DNA of 64,000 bases from Symsagittifera roscoffensis (lineage: Eukaryota > Xenacoelomorpha > Acoela > Convolutidae): the NCBI RefSeq assembly GCF_963678635.1, contig NC_087062.1, positions 7,736,193 to 7,800,192 on the forward strand, written 5' to 3'. Below are positions 1-11,896 of the stretch, piece by piece. A program made the position numbers and the translations under genes. Every line of letters begins with the position of its first letter. Position 1 is the stretch's first letter. The notes beneath the pieces are model-generated. The model was given only the letters and a program-made list of their open reading frames with translations, did not search any database and had not been told where the DNA came from.

Positions 1-1051
1 AGGAGGTATATTCAAAATATGAAAACTAAAAAAAAAACAGCTCGAATATGGTTAGTTGCAATGGAACAGACTCCAAACTTTTGACAATGCGTTTAATCTA
101 AAAATTGTTTGCTCTCATGTAAAATTGGAGTAATTATGTAAAAATAATTTACTAATTTTGCTAATTTTGTCGCGAATTAATGCTTCGAACGCGTGGAAAA
201 ATCACAGAACTTTCTAACCTACTCCACCCAAAATATACCAACAGTGCAAGTTTTCTGAAATTATTGATTGCTGAATTTATTTTAGTCATTTTAACTAATC
301 AAAACCGAGTTTTTTATTTTCTGCTTTCAAAGTTTAAAATTTGTTAATTTGATCGGAATGAGTAAGAAGACCCCAAAATGCACCGTGGATAGTGTTATGA
401 TCAACAACCAAATTTTACGCCTTGCTAAAACTCGGAGGTCTGACAAACTTTTTGTTTGGAAAGAAAATAGCTCATAATTATCAAGGCCAAGCATTGAATG
501 TTGGGACTGCCTTTTAACGTCTATGGATGTTTGTTCTTTTTATTGAGAGTTTTCAAAATAACTATCCCACACAACCCATCTAAATTACAAAATTATATAA
601 TATTTTGTTAGCAGTATCGCAACCATTAAAACATATTGTATGCATCACTTCAATTTAAAATGAATTTTGAATCGGGTAATTTTGTTTCTTAATGGTTATA
701 GAAGAAAGTATAATGCGCATTAGTTGTCCCAGGTTGGCTATCTTCAAACTCCCATAACTTTCAAAAGTCTGAACAGAAACTGAATCGGTGTAACAAAAAT
801 ATACAAAAAGTTTTCTCGATTTTTGACTCCTTTCTGCCTAAATCAAGAAAGTCATCAAATTCATTGTTAAGGTGAAGTAATTATTTACATTCTTAAATCA
901 TTGTAGTCAACAGCTTTTGATATTTAGATCTAAAATTGTTTCTTTAAGTTTCTAGCTATTTGCTTTTCTTAAAATATATATTGAAATTAAAAGACCTTTT
1001 TCTGCTGTTTTGTCGACATTCGAGTAGCTGCACCAACAATATTTGTTTCTT
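1..1051. other. gene-free AT-rich sequence
   Basis: No credible coding frame, RNA gene or clean repeat boundary is visible. A stretch near 715-770 (loss of a cell-like 'TTGTCCCAGGTTGG' wording, then CTCCCATAACTTTC) resembles the middle of the B repeat family and may be an old relic. Nothing else can be supported. Confidence 0.4.
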
Positions 1052-1110
1052 TGGCTAGATAGCTCAGTTACTCATTACGGGTGGATTGGTCTTTCGATCC
1101 AAAAAGTACG
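1052..1110 (+). repeat. tRNA-like relic (SINE head or tRNA pseudogene)
   Basis: The segment contains a good RNA polymerase III A box (TAGCTCAGTTA) followed about 30 bases later by a B-box-like TCTTTCGATCC. The spacing is too short for a complete tRNA and no anticodon arm or paired acceptor stem can be drawn. It is best read as a degraded tRNA pseudogene or the head of a tRNA-derived SINE unrelated to the S1 family found further on. Confidence 0.35.
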
Positions 1111-2123
1111 TTCAAAAAATTTGTTTGCGATCAGGCAAAAATTCGGCGAATGTCAAGGAGACGAGTCTGAGCTAGATAGTGAACTTAATAACGAGCAAAA
1201 CAAACAAAATTAAGGCATTTTGGCTAGTAATTTAACAAACTAAGCGGTAAAAGAAAAATTGGTTCACAATTTGCTCGCCCTCAAATTGAAAGTAAAAAAT
1301 TCGGCTGATAATTTTCTTGTAATCGTGTGCCTTGCTTATGCTTTGTTTGCTTTACTGACTCCCATAATTGCCTATTAAATTCCCTGTCTGGATCAGACCC
1401 GTCTCCCTGTAATTCAATAAAATTTCATTACACTGTGACAACGGTGAAAACTTTCTAAAAAAATAAATGAAAAGGTGATACAAAGTAATGAGCATTTGAA
1501 TTTTATTCAAAAGACAGTGAAGACTAAAAATAGCTGATTATAAATTTTTACCACAGAAAATATAATAACTTTATTGATGAAAAAAATTCTTTCCTGTTTT
1601 TTTTTAGAATTTAATATCACTTTTATTTAAAGAACACAATGATGGTAGATTATCAATGGACTGCTCAATTCTGACTAATCTATCCTCATTGTGTCTGTAT
1701 AAGTTGATTGATGAATTTGATCTTTTTCTTGCTCGACCGCGTTATCACTTGACCGGAACAAAGTATAGATTGGTATAGATTAGCTTCAATCTTTGGGTTT
1801 CTGAGTCTCTTCTAACATTCCAAATAAAATTAGATATCATTTAGGATGATAAATTGACAAAAAGTAGCCTGTATACAGAACGTTTCAACTTATTGTTTCT
1901 CAAACTGCGTTTCGTAAAATAATCAGTAGAACATATTATGTGGCTGATAATGAGTGTACTACCCTGAAATGCATGCAAAAAGGGTTCCTTCTTTTTGTCA
2001 AAATAATTGCGAATTTTCTTATCTTCTTAGTCTTCATAAAGAGTCTCATTTTAATGCCATTCAAAATCATTCAGCTATTTTTCGGATATGACTTAGTGCT
2101 GGTTGCCTAAACATTAATCAGAC
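1111..2123. other. gene-free AT-rich sequence
   Basis: No coding frame with exon-like composition, no RNA gene and no repeat shared with the rest of the window were recognised. Confidence 0.4.
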
Positions 2124-2451
2124 CAGGGGCGGATTTAGGGAGGCGGCAGGGGGGCGGACGCCCCCTCTCCCTCAGGGATTCGACCCCCTGCCAACCCAAA
2201 GGGTCCCCCCTTTGATACTTTTTAAGAAATCAATTTTTGGCCGACCGACCCTAAAATTTTTCTTAGGGCGCCTTTGGCGCCAATATATACTAACTTTGAG
2301 GGGGAGCGCGCGCCAAAAAAACGCAATTTTTTATTTCAAAATTTTACAAAAAGTGCCCAAAAACGTCTTTTACTGCTTTAGGAGAGCTCGGAAAATAAAT
2401 TTGGTCGACCTAAAAAAAAATGTCGTCAAAATTTTCTTAGATCCGCCCATG
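2124..2451 (+). mobile_element. M1 copy 1, hAT-like MITE
   Basis: The element starts CAGGGGCGGATTTAGGG and ends with an imperfect inverted copy (AGATCCGCCCATG). It is flanked by a perfect 8-bp target-site duplication AATCAGAC (2116-2123 and 2452-2459). An 8-bp duplication with CAGGGGCGGAT-type termini is typical of hAT-superfamily elements. The body carries the family's hallmarks: a GC-rich head, a CAACCCAAAGGGTCCCC stretch, a GGCGCC-containing block and a GAGCTC block. It has no transposase and is non-autonomous. The 114-codon frame across it is incidental. Confidence 0.85.
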
Positions 2452-2459
2452 AATCAGAC

Positions 2460-3529
2460 TATTTTTTTCCATATATTTTTTCCTATTTTGAACTCCTATT
2501 TTGATTTGAACTTTTATTTTGAACTCCGTCAAACCGCCTGCCTCTCCGATACTTAACTGAAGAATATAAAAATAATTTGACATTTGGCGCTTCAATAAAT
2601 TCAACAGTGCTTTGAGTTTTGCCACGAAGATGGATATTATAAATGCCATTTTGAGCATGTGAAGCAGTTACCAGACACAAGTATAATTTTCAAATCCCTC
2701 GAGAAATTTATCATGAGGGCATATGGCGAATAACACTAAGCAGGATCTTCAACTATCGCCCTTATAGGAGCTCGGATTAAATTTCCACTTCCTAAAAAGA
2801 CTAATTCAGAGGCAAAGAAGCATAATTAAAGCTCGAACCGATTAACGAGAACACATGCTGCTATAGGTGGGGAGGGGCGGGGGGGGGGGGGGCATTCAAA
2901 GCAATGTTTCTTTTCCAGTTACGTAATTTTTTTAATATAAACCCGTATTTGATTGGTCAGTTAAACTGGTTGGCGTCATCCAACTTCCGAATTAAGTAGA
3001 GAATGTTTTGCCAGTTGTGACCGATTTTTTCTTGACCGTACTTCAAAGATATTGGTATACTTTGAGTTCAACAGAAAAAGATTTTCCTTAAGATTAGCTT
3101 TTGTAAGAAAAAGCAGGTATTTGAAATTAACTTGTGTGAAATAATTAAATGCACGCTTTATTTTCATTTTATAGATAGAAAAATTATTCGTATCGCTGTT
3201 ATTGGTGTCAATGGCTTGCTACTAGACGCAAATTTGTCAAATAGTACTTAAGGCGTGCAAATATATACCATTAAAATTACCATGACTATTAATTTTTAAA
3301 GGCTATTTTAGACAGCATAAATGGGGTCATTGACATATAAACATAGGTCAATGACAGCATAAACATTCAGGTCCTCTCCCTGAAGCTATTAGGGTTTCTT
3401 TATTCTAGGATGTATAGAATGCTTGTAGTGACAGAGGAAATTTGTTTCTCAAAGCTGAAAAAGCGACAAAAGATTCCATGTCACTTAGCATACTACCCGG
3501 GGTAAGGTCTATGACTCATGTTCAGACTT
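2460..3529. other. gene-free sequence with a poly-G run
   Basis: No gene is seen. The notable item is a run of 14 G (2879-2892) preceded by more G-rich sequence, set in otherwise AT-rich DNA. The minus-strand 63-codon frame at 2976-3167 has no splice sites or recognisable motif and was not called. Confidence 0.45.
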
Positions 3530-4685
3530 TGGCGCCATGTATTTAGCAAGTCCAGGTTTTTTCGCGACCGAGTTTAGGCATTTCCTGGCCCTTTTTGACC
3601 AAAATGATCTATGATCTGTCGCAACTTTTGCGACCGACACGGAGATGGCTTGACCAATTTTTTGCTACCCATGTTTTTTATGTCAAGACCTTCGCGGCCA
3701 AGATTTGCCATTTCCTGATTTTGGCGGACTAAAAAATTTCAGCCGTGCCTTTCGCGACCAAACTCAACCATTTCCAGACATTCGCGGCTCGGTAACGGCA
3801 CGGCTTTCGTGACCAAAGTATAGACGACGCGACCCAAAAAAAAGCTTCTAGCAGTTTTTGCGACCGATGTGGAGCGACTTAAAAACTTCTCGCTATTTTC
3901 GCGACCAAGGCGAAGACGGCGCGGCTTTCGTGACCAAGATGGAGACGAAACTTCTCGCAACTTTCATGACCGAGCCGCGGATGGCGCGGCTTTCGTGACC
4001 AAGATGGAGACGAAACTTCTCGCAACTTTCATGACCGAGCCGCATATGGCGCGGCTTTCGTGACCAAGATGGAGCCGAAACTTCTCGCAATTTTCATGAC
4101 CGAGCCGCATATGGCGCGGCTTTCGTGACCAAGATGGAGACAAAACTTCTCGCAACTTTCATGACCGAGCCGCGGATGGCGCGGCTTTCGTGACCAAGAT
4201 GGAGACGAAACTTCTCGCAACTTTCATGACCGAGCCGCATATGGCGCCGCTTTCGTGACCAAGATGGAGACGAAACTTCTCGCAACTTTCATGACCGAGC
4301 CGCATATGGCGCGGCTTTCGTGACCAAGATGGAGACGAAACTTCTCGCAACTTTCATGACCCAGCCGCGGATGGCGCGGCTTTCGTAACCAAGATGGAGA
4401 CGAAACTTCTCGCAACTTTCATGACCGAGCCGCATATGGCGCCGCTTTCGTGACCAAGATGGAGACGAAACTTCTCGCAACTTTCATGACCGAGCCGCAT
4501 ATGGCGCGACTTTCGTGACCAAGATGGAGACGAAACTTCTCGCAACTTTCATGACCGAGCCGCGGATGGCGCGGCTTTCGTGACCAAGATGGAGACCGCG
4601 CGACCGAAACTTTTATTCACATTTTTCGCGGCCAAAGTGGAGATGGCGTGACTGTCGCGGCCACAATGAAGACCGAGTTCGAAGC
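3530..4685. repeat. 65-bp minisatellite with degenerate flanks
   Basis: The core is ten 65-bp units starting at 3921, 3986, 4051 and so on to 4506, plus a partial unit at 4571. Each unit contains CTTTCGTGACCAAGATGGAG and CTTTCATGACCGAGCCGC. Units differ at one diagnostic site, GCGGATGG against GCATATGG, in a repeating three-unit order, so there is a 195-bp higher-order repeat. Sequence on both sides (3530-3920 and 4575-4685) keeps the words TTCGCGACC and GACCAA but is strongly diverged, as expected for the edges of an array homogenised by unequal exchange. Because 65 is not a multiple of three, staggered ~63-codon frames recur on the minus strand; they are a by-product. Confidence 0.93.
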
Positions 4686-7600
4686 AGCGCAAATTTTAAA
4701 GTCTGGACCTCGATCTGGGTTTTCGCTTTAGGCTTTTTTCTGAAATCAAATAGCTAAAGTGTAGCTATTTGTACTTTTTAGTTTTTTTCTAATGTAAGTT
4801 ATGCTTACAGTTTTTGAGCTATGACAGCTGAATTGGACTAATGCTTGTTTTTCACTACTCCGCATTGGAACTATTTAAGCACTAATGTTTTAATCATTTC
4901 CGCAGAATTTTGATAAATAAAAACGTCTCGATGATCATTTGTAGGTAACTTGTCAGAAATATTGGGATTACTTGGAATACCTGGCGAGAAGAGCTTTTCC
5001 ATAAATTATTTTCAGCTACGGATTGCTTTTAGCAATTTGCTCTTAAATGAATATCAATTTGTTTACTTTAATCATTTTGAATTTATCTATCATTTGAAAC
5101 AGTTTCCATTCGAATGGTTTCCACTTATCTGTCTGAACTTTAAATCCGCATCTTCGTTTCAAGTTTAATCAGTTTTATCTTCCTTTCTTTTCCAACTCTA
5201 CTTAATTTGACTTTCTTCTTAAATTTCAGCAAAATGCGTACAATGCAATCAATTAGTGGCATTGGCACTAATATAAATTCATATAGGCAAATATAAGTGT
5301 GAGGAATAATATGTTTGGGAAGCTTTTTTATATTCAGACCATCTTTTAAAAGAGGGTTTTGGTTATTCAGTGAACCTAGGATCTAAGCGTTTAATCGCCA
5401 CTCCACAATTTTCTATCAGAAAGTGGTCTGAATAAAAAACCGACCCTAGCATATGTATTCCTTACATTCTTATTCTTCGAAAGTCGCTACAACAACTAGT
5501 AGGTTCTATAGAGGATATGTAAATATTTATGATGGCTTTTTTCAAACTAAACTAGTACTAGATGCGATCTGCGCTAACTCATCTTTTTATAATTTGAATT
5601 CGAGTTATTAATTCACGCACAAATTTTTTCAAACTGAAATCAAGCTAATTGGTCATAGTATTTCCTTAAACGACTCAAATGTTAAAACTCAGTACTTGAC
5701 AATGACAGTCCAAAATTATAGTTTATTTTAAAAAATTTACAAAAAGTTTTTGTAGACCAATGAATGGGCAGTTCAAAATATCAGAACTTTGCCTTGATGG
5801 CGTCTTATCAACAAACAAGCCATATCAACAAACCGCCATATCTTAAAGCCGAATTTGCATCATAAATTAGATCAGAATTACGTAAAAATTGCATAACAAC
5901 CGTGACAATCTGTTGTTATGTTGCTTAACAATATTAGCTTTCGGCTTGTTGGCCTATCATCGCCCTGATATACGACCAGTTTTTTTTTGTTTTTCCGGAG
6001 TTTAGCGGATAAATGCTCATAAACTATCGATTATTTTTGTTTTTTTTTTGCTGAACGTATCAAATACTTTTTTAAACTTATGAAGTCTTTCTTTTTGTTC
6101 CGACGTTTGAAGAACCAAATAGATAATTCAAGCTCGGTTTGTTTTTCTCCATACAAGTTTTGAATATTCAACTAGCTATTAGTAAAGTAAAGAAAAATTT
6201 TAATATCCTCTGGAAGTTCTTGATAGTCTGAGTGAGTGAGCTTTAAATCAAAAGTGTATTTCAACTTAAATCTTTTTTTGCAAAATTATGGATATTTCAA
6301 AATTGCCTATTTGGCATAGTTATTTCGCATTATATTTCATTTTAACAGATCCAAAGTGCAAATTAAATCATTCCAAACTGAATGAAGCAGGCAAATTGGT
6401 TTTTTAACTCATTACAAGACGCAAAAATACCACTTTCTACTTTAAATAGCGTGTAAGTGGTTGAAATTGAGATAGTCGTTTTCTTTTCTTTTGAACAATT
6501 TTTACGATTGCGAGAGCAGTGTCTTGTGATCGGGAACTAGAACTTTTCTTGTAATCAAACTTTTTCCGCATCTGTAAGATATTGAGCTTGCTTTATTATT
6601 GAACCATCACTTCAAGGCTGCTTCCCACTTGATCCTTAGGTGGTTTCCTTTACACCCTAAAGTTTGGGGTTCACCTGCTTCCCCATGTTTTTTAGTATGT
6701 ATGAAACTAATGTTTTTCCCAGAAAAATCGATTGACCGAACTTTCATTTGTCTGCTTCTGTTTTGTCGGCTTAGTTGCTAAATCGCAGGGTTTTCGTGAG
6801 GTTTAAGGAGTTTGCAATGTAGTTGCAAGTAATTCAGAATTTACTAGCCTTGACTTACCATATTTTCCTTTCCTTTTTTTTAAGACTTTTTTTCAGCTTA
6901 AAGAAATCTGGCTTATGTTTTTATTCGGGTTGGTCAATTTTTTCTGCGTCGGTTGATATGCAAAAATGAATTAATTTTCTGTAAAATAAATCAGGTCACT
7001 TTTGTGTAAAAACTCAAGATTAAATATATTTTTTGCTCAATTTTTTGCAGAACAAGAATTTTGGAAGGCATTTTTTGTTCCGACTATATGCTCGGGTTGG
7101 TTTTTTTATTAAGACCACTTTCACAAAACGTGATCCCTCAGGCGATCGATCTTTTAATCTGCATGTATTCAGCTGAGAGTGCACTCCACTGTAGTAACTC
7201 GTCATGATTTTGGCTAAAACGGCTAAAAGCCCGCACTAAAAAATCGTTCCGAATTGAATTGAGGCAGCTAATTGGTTTTTTTTATTAACTCGATACACGT
7301 CTCAAATTGCAACACTTATTTTTTTGCTATTATCTGCGTAAAATTCATTGTTTTGCCAATATTTAAATTACCAAATCATCCGAGACCAATTAAAGGGAAG
7401 TCGGAACATTCAGGGCTTTGACCTGATACGAGCAGTTTTGTTTAGTTTTCAGCTCTTTTTTTTCAAATTATTTGTTTCAGTCTCATTTTCTTTTCGCTAG
7501 CTTGCAAGGCTACACTTGCGTCGCATCACACGTGATGCAAGCTCAGCTTTGCCGCCGCTGCTTCGAATTGTTAATACGAAGTTTTTTTTATCAAAATAAC

Positions 7601-8056
7601 GAAGTTACTCTATTGAAATTTACACAAAAATTTGTGTATAAAATTTTTGTTAACACAACAAAATCACAAGATTTGTTTATGCTGAGCTTGTCTAAAACAC
7701 TTCAAGTTAATTCCGTCTGAAAAATTAATCCTATAGATTTTTTCAAAGTTCTTGAAATCGAAGAAAGCGTTTTAATTTGCACCTCGGCCGGATTTATATG
7801 GGCGAACATTTTTTCATTGTGTTGACTCAAGACGTTTCAGAAATTGTTTTGAAGAGTATATATGATATATTTCTTTAGAATAATATCTGTCCTGAAAAAT
7901 AAATATAGCAGAAAAACAATCGATAGTTTAAGGATGATTTTTCATTGAAGTGATCAGATCTGTAAGCAAGCACTCTTTAGGTACAAATATCAAACCCTAT
8001 AAATATTTTGTAATGGTTAATTTGTAAAGGTTCTAATTTTTGGTTACATAGCAACA
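4686..8056. other. gene-free region with degenerate SINE fragments
   Basis: No gene is supported. Recognisable repeat pieces are: 5367-5495, an S1 3' tail (GGTCTGAATAAAAAACC, then CATTCTTATTCTTCGAAAGT); 5800-5960, a relative of the D unit (CATAACAACCGTGACAATC, TGTTGTTATGTTGC); 6355-6480, a weak S1 middle; 7070-7445, a minus-strand S1 ending GGGCTTTGACCTGATACGAG. The rest is AT-rich sequence without recognised features. Confidence 0.5.
7070..7445 (-). mobile_element. S1 SINE, minus strand, degraded
   Basis: Read on the minus strand, this has the S1 head (CTCGTATCAGGTCAAAGCCC), the GAGACCAATT-like block, the middle GGAACGATTT, and then the 3' tail (reverse complement of TGTTCCGACTATATGCTCGG). 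The tRNA-like segment is mostly lost; only a GATCGATCGCC-like B box remains near 7140. Confidence 0.5.
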
Positions 8057-8247
8057 TTTAGACAACCGCATATTCATACTCGTCAGTAAGCAGACAAATA
8101 TTATACTTATCAATCAGAATCGAGACAAGAAAGAAATGAATAATTAATAGTTATTCATTTCGTAACTGAACTTTCTCATCTCGATTATGATTGGTTAATA
8201 TAGTATTTGTCGGCTTACTGACGAGTATGAATACGCGGTTGTCTAAA
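8057..8247. mobile_element. palindromic MITE E, intact copy
   Basis: This is a nearly perfect palindrome: TTTAGACAACCGC at the left and GCGGTTGTCTAAA at the right, with arms of about 90 bases meeting at ATTAATAGTTATTCATT. The mismatches are few and scattered. It has the structure of a foldback MITE. No transposase or clear superfamily signature is present. Confidence 0.8.
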
Positions 8248-8866
8248 TAGAGACAGCACTCCCAAATTTTAAACAAAAGAACAAATAGTGAGAGTTTCTT
8301 AAAGATAATCAATGGGATGGGTCAATAAAGGCCGATCATTAACATTTAAACCCCAATTAAAAATTTTACGAGTGCTGGTTTTAAAACTATATTCGAGTAT
8401 CATCCGAGCATAAGTGAACTCTTTAGAATCAGTGCAACGATTCCCCTCATTGTGAAGTTGATACTTTTGCGGGATTGAATAGATCCCGATTAAAGCCTAA
8501 ATAACTATCTAAATAACTATTTACACTAGCAGTAAGAAGGCTTAAATTTTTTTTCTTCTTTTTTCCCCTTGAATAATTGAGCCCAAAGGCCAGTTTTAGT
8601 TCAATTAGCTTAAAAAAAGAAATTCTTTCAACCTCTTTTTTCTTACCATGACCGAAATTTAAATTCTGCCCTGACGAAAAGGCTAATTGGGAGGCTAAAC
8701 TTCTATGTTTAGCTAAACATAAATGGGAGGTTGGCCATCTTTTGCAATAGAGGGCGAATTAACTTCAAAAGGGAATGCGAAAATTTGTCAACTTGAACAG
8801 ATCGAAATAATCCATAATCGATCCTTTGAGCTCCGAAGTAAGTGACGTAGTTTTTTATCTCCTAAA

Positions 8867-9146
8867 GTGCGCAATCAAAGCTATTTAAAAAAAAAAGCTT
8901 TACAACATCACGAACGGCCGTTCATTAAGTATGTCGTCATATCTCGTGGTATGAGCGGCAAGGGTTTATTGAAAAAGATTGATTGTTGCATTTTTGATTT
9001 ATTTACGAGTTCAGGTAGCAGGTCTAGAATTAGTGCGCTAACTCGTCAAATTGCTGTCAAACAATTCAAGACCAAGTTACGCATTGAGAAATAAGCATCT
9101 CGAGCGTTTCACAAACAAGCCAAAAAATTTGTGCAATCAATCAAAT
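8867..9146 (+). pseudogene. histone H2B-like pseudogene, copy 1
   Basis: An open frame runs 8867-9094. Compared with the H2B core from general family knowledge, blocks occur in the right order: FIKYVV (H2B YIYKVL), GMSGKGL (GISSKAM), IDCCIFDLF (MNSFVNDIF), SRIS (SRLA), then TRQIAVK (SREIQTAV+). After a TAA at 9092-9094 the same frame continues with ASRAFHKQAKKF, resembling the C-terminal KHAVSEGTKAVTKY helix. Relative to H2B, about four residues are missing before the GMS block and about seven in the middle. The start is GTG, not ATG, and no histone gene neighbours are present. Copy 2 reads tyrosine where this copy has the stop. It is a decayed or very diverged H2B relative; the family call is moderate. 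Confidence 0.45.
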
Positions 9147-9822
9147 AACATCAGCTAATCAAAGTTACTCCACAAGAAATTGAGAAAAGAAGCTTTTGAT
9201 AATCAAAAAAGCGTGAAGTAGGTTAGACTAATTTATTGTTCAAATTGTCATTAAATAAGCTGATGAGCTAGCTATGTGGGCCGAAATTTGGTTATTCATG
9301 TTTTTTTTCGGTCTGCGCTGGACGTCAAATTGAATGTGTTTTGAACTGATTTGGAATTATAGTGCTGAGTAGCGGGATCTTTCATTTGCACTTTTACTCC
9401 CCAACGAGTTGAAAAATAGTGAAAAAACAATGTCTTCAAATGAACTTTTCAAATAAAATTTTGATAATTTAAGTTTCTTTCAAAATCAAGTATTCGCGGA
9501 GAGTGCCGTTGATTCATAAAAATGTTGGCTAAAAAAAATGCTTTAAAGACAAGCTTGCACATGCATCTTCTCTTTTCGGTGACTATAATCACCACTAGTA
9601 TCAAAAAACGTTAACTTTTGCAAAAAAAATGACTTGAAAAGGTAAGACTAAACTAATGAAAGATGTGAAAAAAAGAAAACGTGAAAAACGTGAAAACTAT
9701 TGAAAAACGCTTAAAAAATGTGAGCATGCAAAGCCTTGTCCTGACAGAAGCAGATATGTTAAGTTTTGTTCTGGATTTGATTTGATGATAATCGTTTATA
9801 TAAACATCATTGTCCGACCATT
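9147..9822. other. gene-free part of duplication copy 1
   Basis: No gene is seen. A GAAAAGGTAAGAC at about 9637 looks like a splice donor and recurs in copy 2, but no coding sequence precedes it. Confidence 0.4.
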
Positions 9823-10432
9823 TGATAAATGGGCAGGAAATTTGTATACGGGTGAATTTTAGCTTTTTTTTTCTTTTAATTTTCTTGCAAAATCAGTTAC
9901 CACAATTTATCATGGGAATGAGTTGAGTGTTTTATCATATTGAAGCTCTTTCACTAGTGATTTGAACGACTTCTCAGTGTAGAGACAAATCAATTTTCGA
10001 GCTAATAAGATGATTGAGCAGGCTTACAATAGCTTATTTATGCTCAATTAGAGCAGTGAAAATACACCTTTAGTCGAGTAAAGTTAGTTTTTGGAGTTTT
10101 TTAGCGCCATTTTATGAACTAAAAGAACTTAGCAAAAAAAATTTGAAAATTTTGAAATTTTTTTATGATTTTTTTTTCGATTTTTCAGTCACTCTTACTA
10201 CAAAAACTGTTTCGCAATTGGCCTATTTTGCTATGACTGGGGAATATGCTTAAGCTCTATTTCTTGTTCAGATTGTTTATCACACCACACAGAAAAAACG
10301 ACCCTAATTCTTTATTTTTTTATAAAGGAGAATATTTTTTTGTGTTTTTTAAGACAATGGTCGGAACATTCTGACAATGGTCGAAACATTCTGTAACCGG
10401 CTATCCTTGTTTTCATTCTGAGTTTTGAATTT
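9823..10432 (+). mobile_element. family C element in copy 1 only
   Basis: About 610 bp is present here but missing at the matching point of copy 2 (15041). The direct word ATTTG flanks the segment (GACCATTTG on the left, TGAATTTG on the right), consistent with insertion or with deletion by short homology. The body is shared with 25100-25800 and 33240-33740: AATCAGTTACC-type start, GGCTTACAATAGC, CTATGACTGGGGAATATGC, CACACCACACAGAAAAAACG and the end CGGCTATCCTTGTT. It has no coding capacity. Confidence 0.6.
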
Positions 10433-10488
10433 GCTTTAATTCAGTTTTCGGTTTTTTGTTTGAATCGGCTTCAATCCACACAATCAAT

Positions 10489-10800
10489 CAGGGGCGGATT
10501 GAGGGGGGATTGGGGAACTTTGGTATTATTTTATGACATCCATTTTCGACTGAACAACCCGAAATTCTTTTTTGGCGCCAATATATATTAATTTTTAAGG
10601 GAAGCTCGCGCCAAAAAAACGCAATCTGTTTTTTTTTTAACTTTGCCTGCTGCACTAAAAATTGTCAAAATGAAGTTTTTTCTCTATATTGCTCTTGGAG
10701 CGCTCTCAAAATCATTTTTCTTGACCTAAAAAACAGGTCGACAAATTTTTCGAAAAACTGCAACCCCTCCCCCCTTCAGAAAATTCTAAATCCGCCCCTG
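10489..10800 (+). mobile_element. M1 copy 2, hAT-like MITE
   Basis: The left terminus is CAGGGGCGGATTGAGGG and the right terminus TAAATCCGCCCCTG. Flanking 8-mers CAATCAAT and CAATCAAA form a 7-of-8 target-site duplication. Compared with the same insertion in copy 2 (15098-15457) it lacks ~50 bp in the middle, so the insertion predates the tandem duplication and the deletion came later. Confidence 0.85.
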
Positions 10801-11635
10801 CAATCAAATGTCAAGTTTTATACATTTTTTTTGTGCTTTCGCAGAAAATGACAAAATATTTGTACTCGATGCGTGTTTTATTCGGAAAAATTTTGATTTT
10901 CAATTAGCGAGTTTTGAACCCAATTTTTGACGCCATCTGCGAAAAATCGACCCCTTGAACTCAAATAAAAATATCAAGATACCTCACCTGTAAACATTTT
11001 TGCTAAATTATGGGGGTTCTTAACGCGCGATAAGTTTAGAGCCTTTCACGAGTGAGATGTGAAATAATATGGCTAAAAAAATTCAAACTGAGTTGAGGCA
11101 AGCTATCCAAAACAATTGTTCAAAGAAACACCAAAACAATTATTTTACTGAAATTAAAGTAAATAATGATAGATAAATTTAGGAAAGATGGTCGGTTCTG
11201 AGAATGTACTCGTTGATCGGACCAAAGCGAAACCAGTGGGTTCTTAATGTTTTTTTTTTAGGTATGGATGGGTAATACATGTTTGAATTTGGGTAACTAG
11301 TGCACATGCTAAAGTTCATTACAATTTCTCAGATTAAGTTGAACAAAAGTTTTTTAGCCTTAATTTTTCAAAAGTGATCCGCTTCATCATTTGTGTGTGA
11401 TGGGGAGAGCTCCATCATTTCTATCTATCATAACCATATCCTCCCACTCCTTTGTAGAAAAGTTTTGTCGGACCAAATAAGTTTTTGTATCCCAGCAACA
11501 TATAGACAAGCTGAAACTCAAAGTTTCAAGAAACGATGTAAATAATGCGCCCTTCTCATTTTAATTATATGAATTTTAATCGGCAAATAAATAAGAGCAG
11601 TATAAATCATCATAATGAAAAAAATACATTAGGCT

Positions 11636-11896
11636 AGAGCGCGAAACAAGATAGATAGATTGCCGCTGCGGGTATTACTCGATAAATCACCTTTGTGGAT
11701 CCTAATTATCTATCAACATCTGAGCCTCAAAAAATGTGATCACTTAAGTCTAACTAAAAAAATTTCTAACATCAATGATGAAAGAAACCTGATTCTAGTC
11801 AGATGTAATTTTCAGCCGAGTGATTTTTGTCGAGCATTTAGGGAGGAAAGTCAGCTGAGCTTTTTATGGACTGTTTTAATGAGTCTTTCGTTTTAA
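11636..11896 (+). CDS. short F-box-like frame, copy 1
   Basis: A 78-codon frame (listed from a TTG at 11660; no upstream ATG) opens with RLPLRVLL and continues LWILIIYQHLSLKKCDHLSL, then TKKISN and DERNL. This order resembles an F-box (LPxxVLLxIFxxLSLxDLxxLSxVCK...xxxL), a ~45-residue Skp1-binding motif, with about seven extra residues after the first strand. The rest ends SLSF before a TAA. The same frame is kept in copy 2 without indels. It may be an exon fragment of a larger gene or a dead remnant; no splice sites that would complete it were identified. The F-box reading is tentative. Confidence 0.35.
   Translation, partial: RARNKIDRLPLRVLLDKSPLWILIIYQHLSLKKCDHLSLTKKISNINDERNLILVRCNFQPSDFCRAFREESQLSFLWTVLMSLSF

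Noticed and set aside
3869-4545. Series of overlapping 63-73-codon frames, mostly on the minus strand
   Set aside because: They recur every 65 bases because the minisatellite unit lacks stops in these frames; the unit is not a multiple of three and the frames have no start or splice context.
3921-4570. Regular array considered as a CRISPR
   Set aside because: The units are contiguous 65-bp repeats without variable spacers, in a eukaryotic genome.
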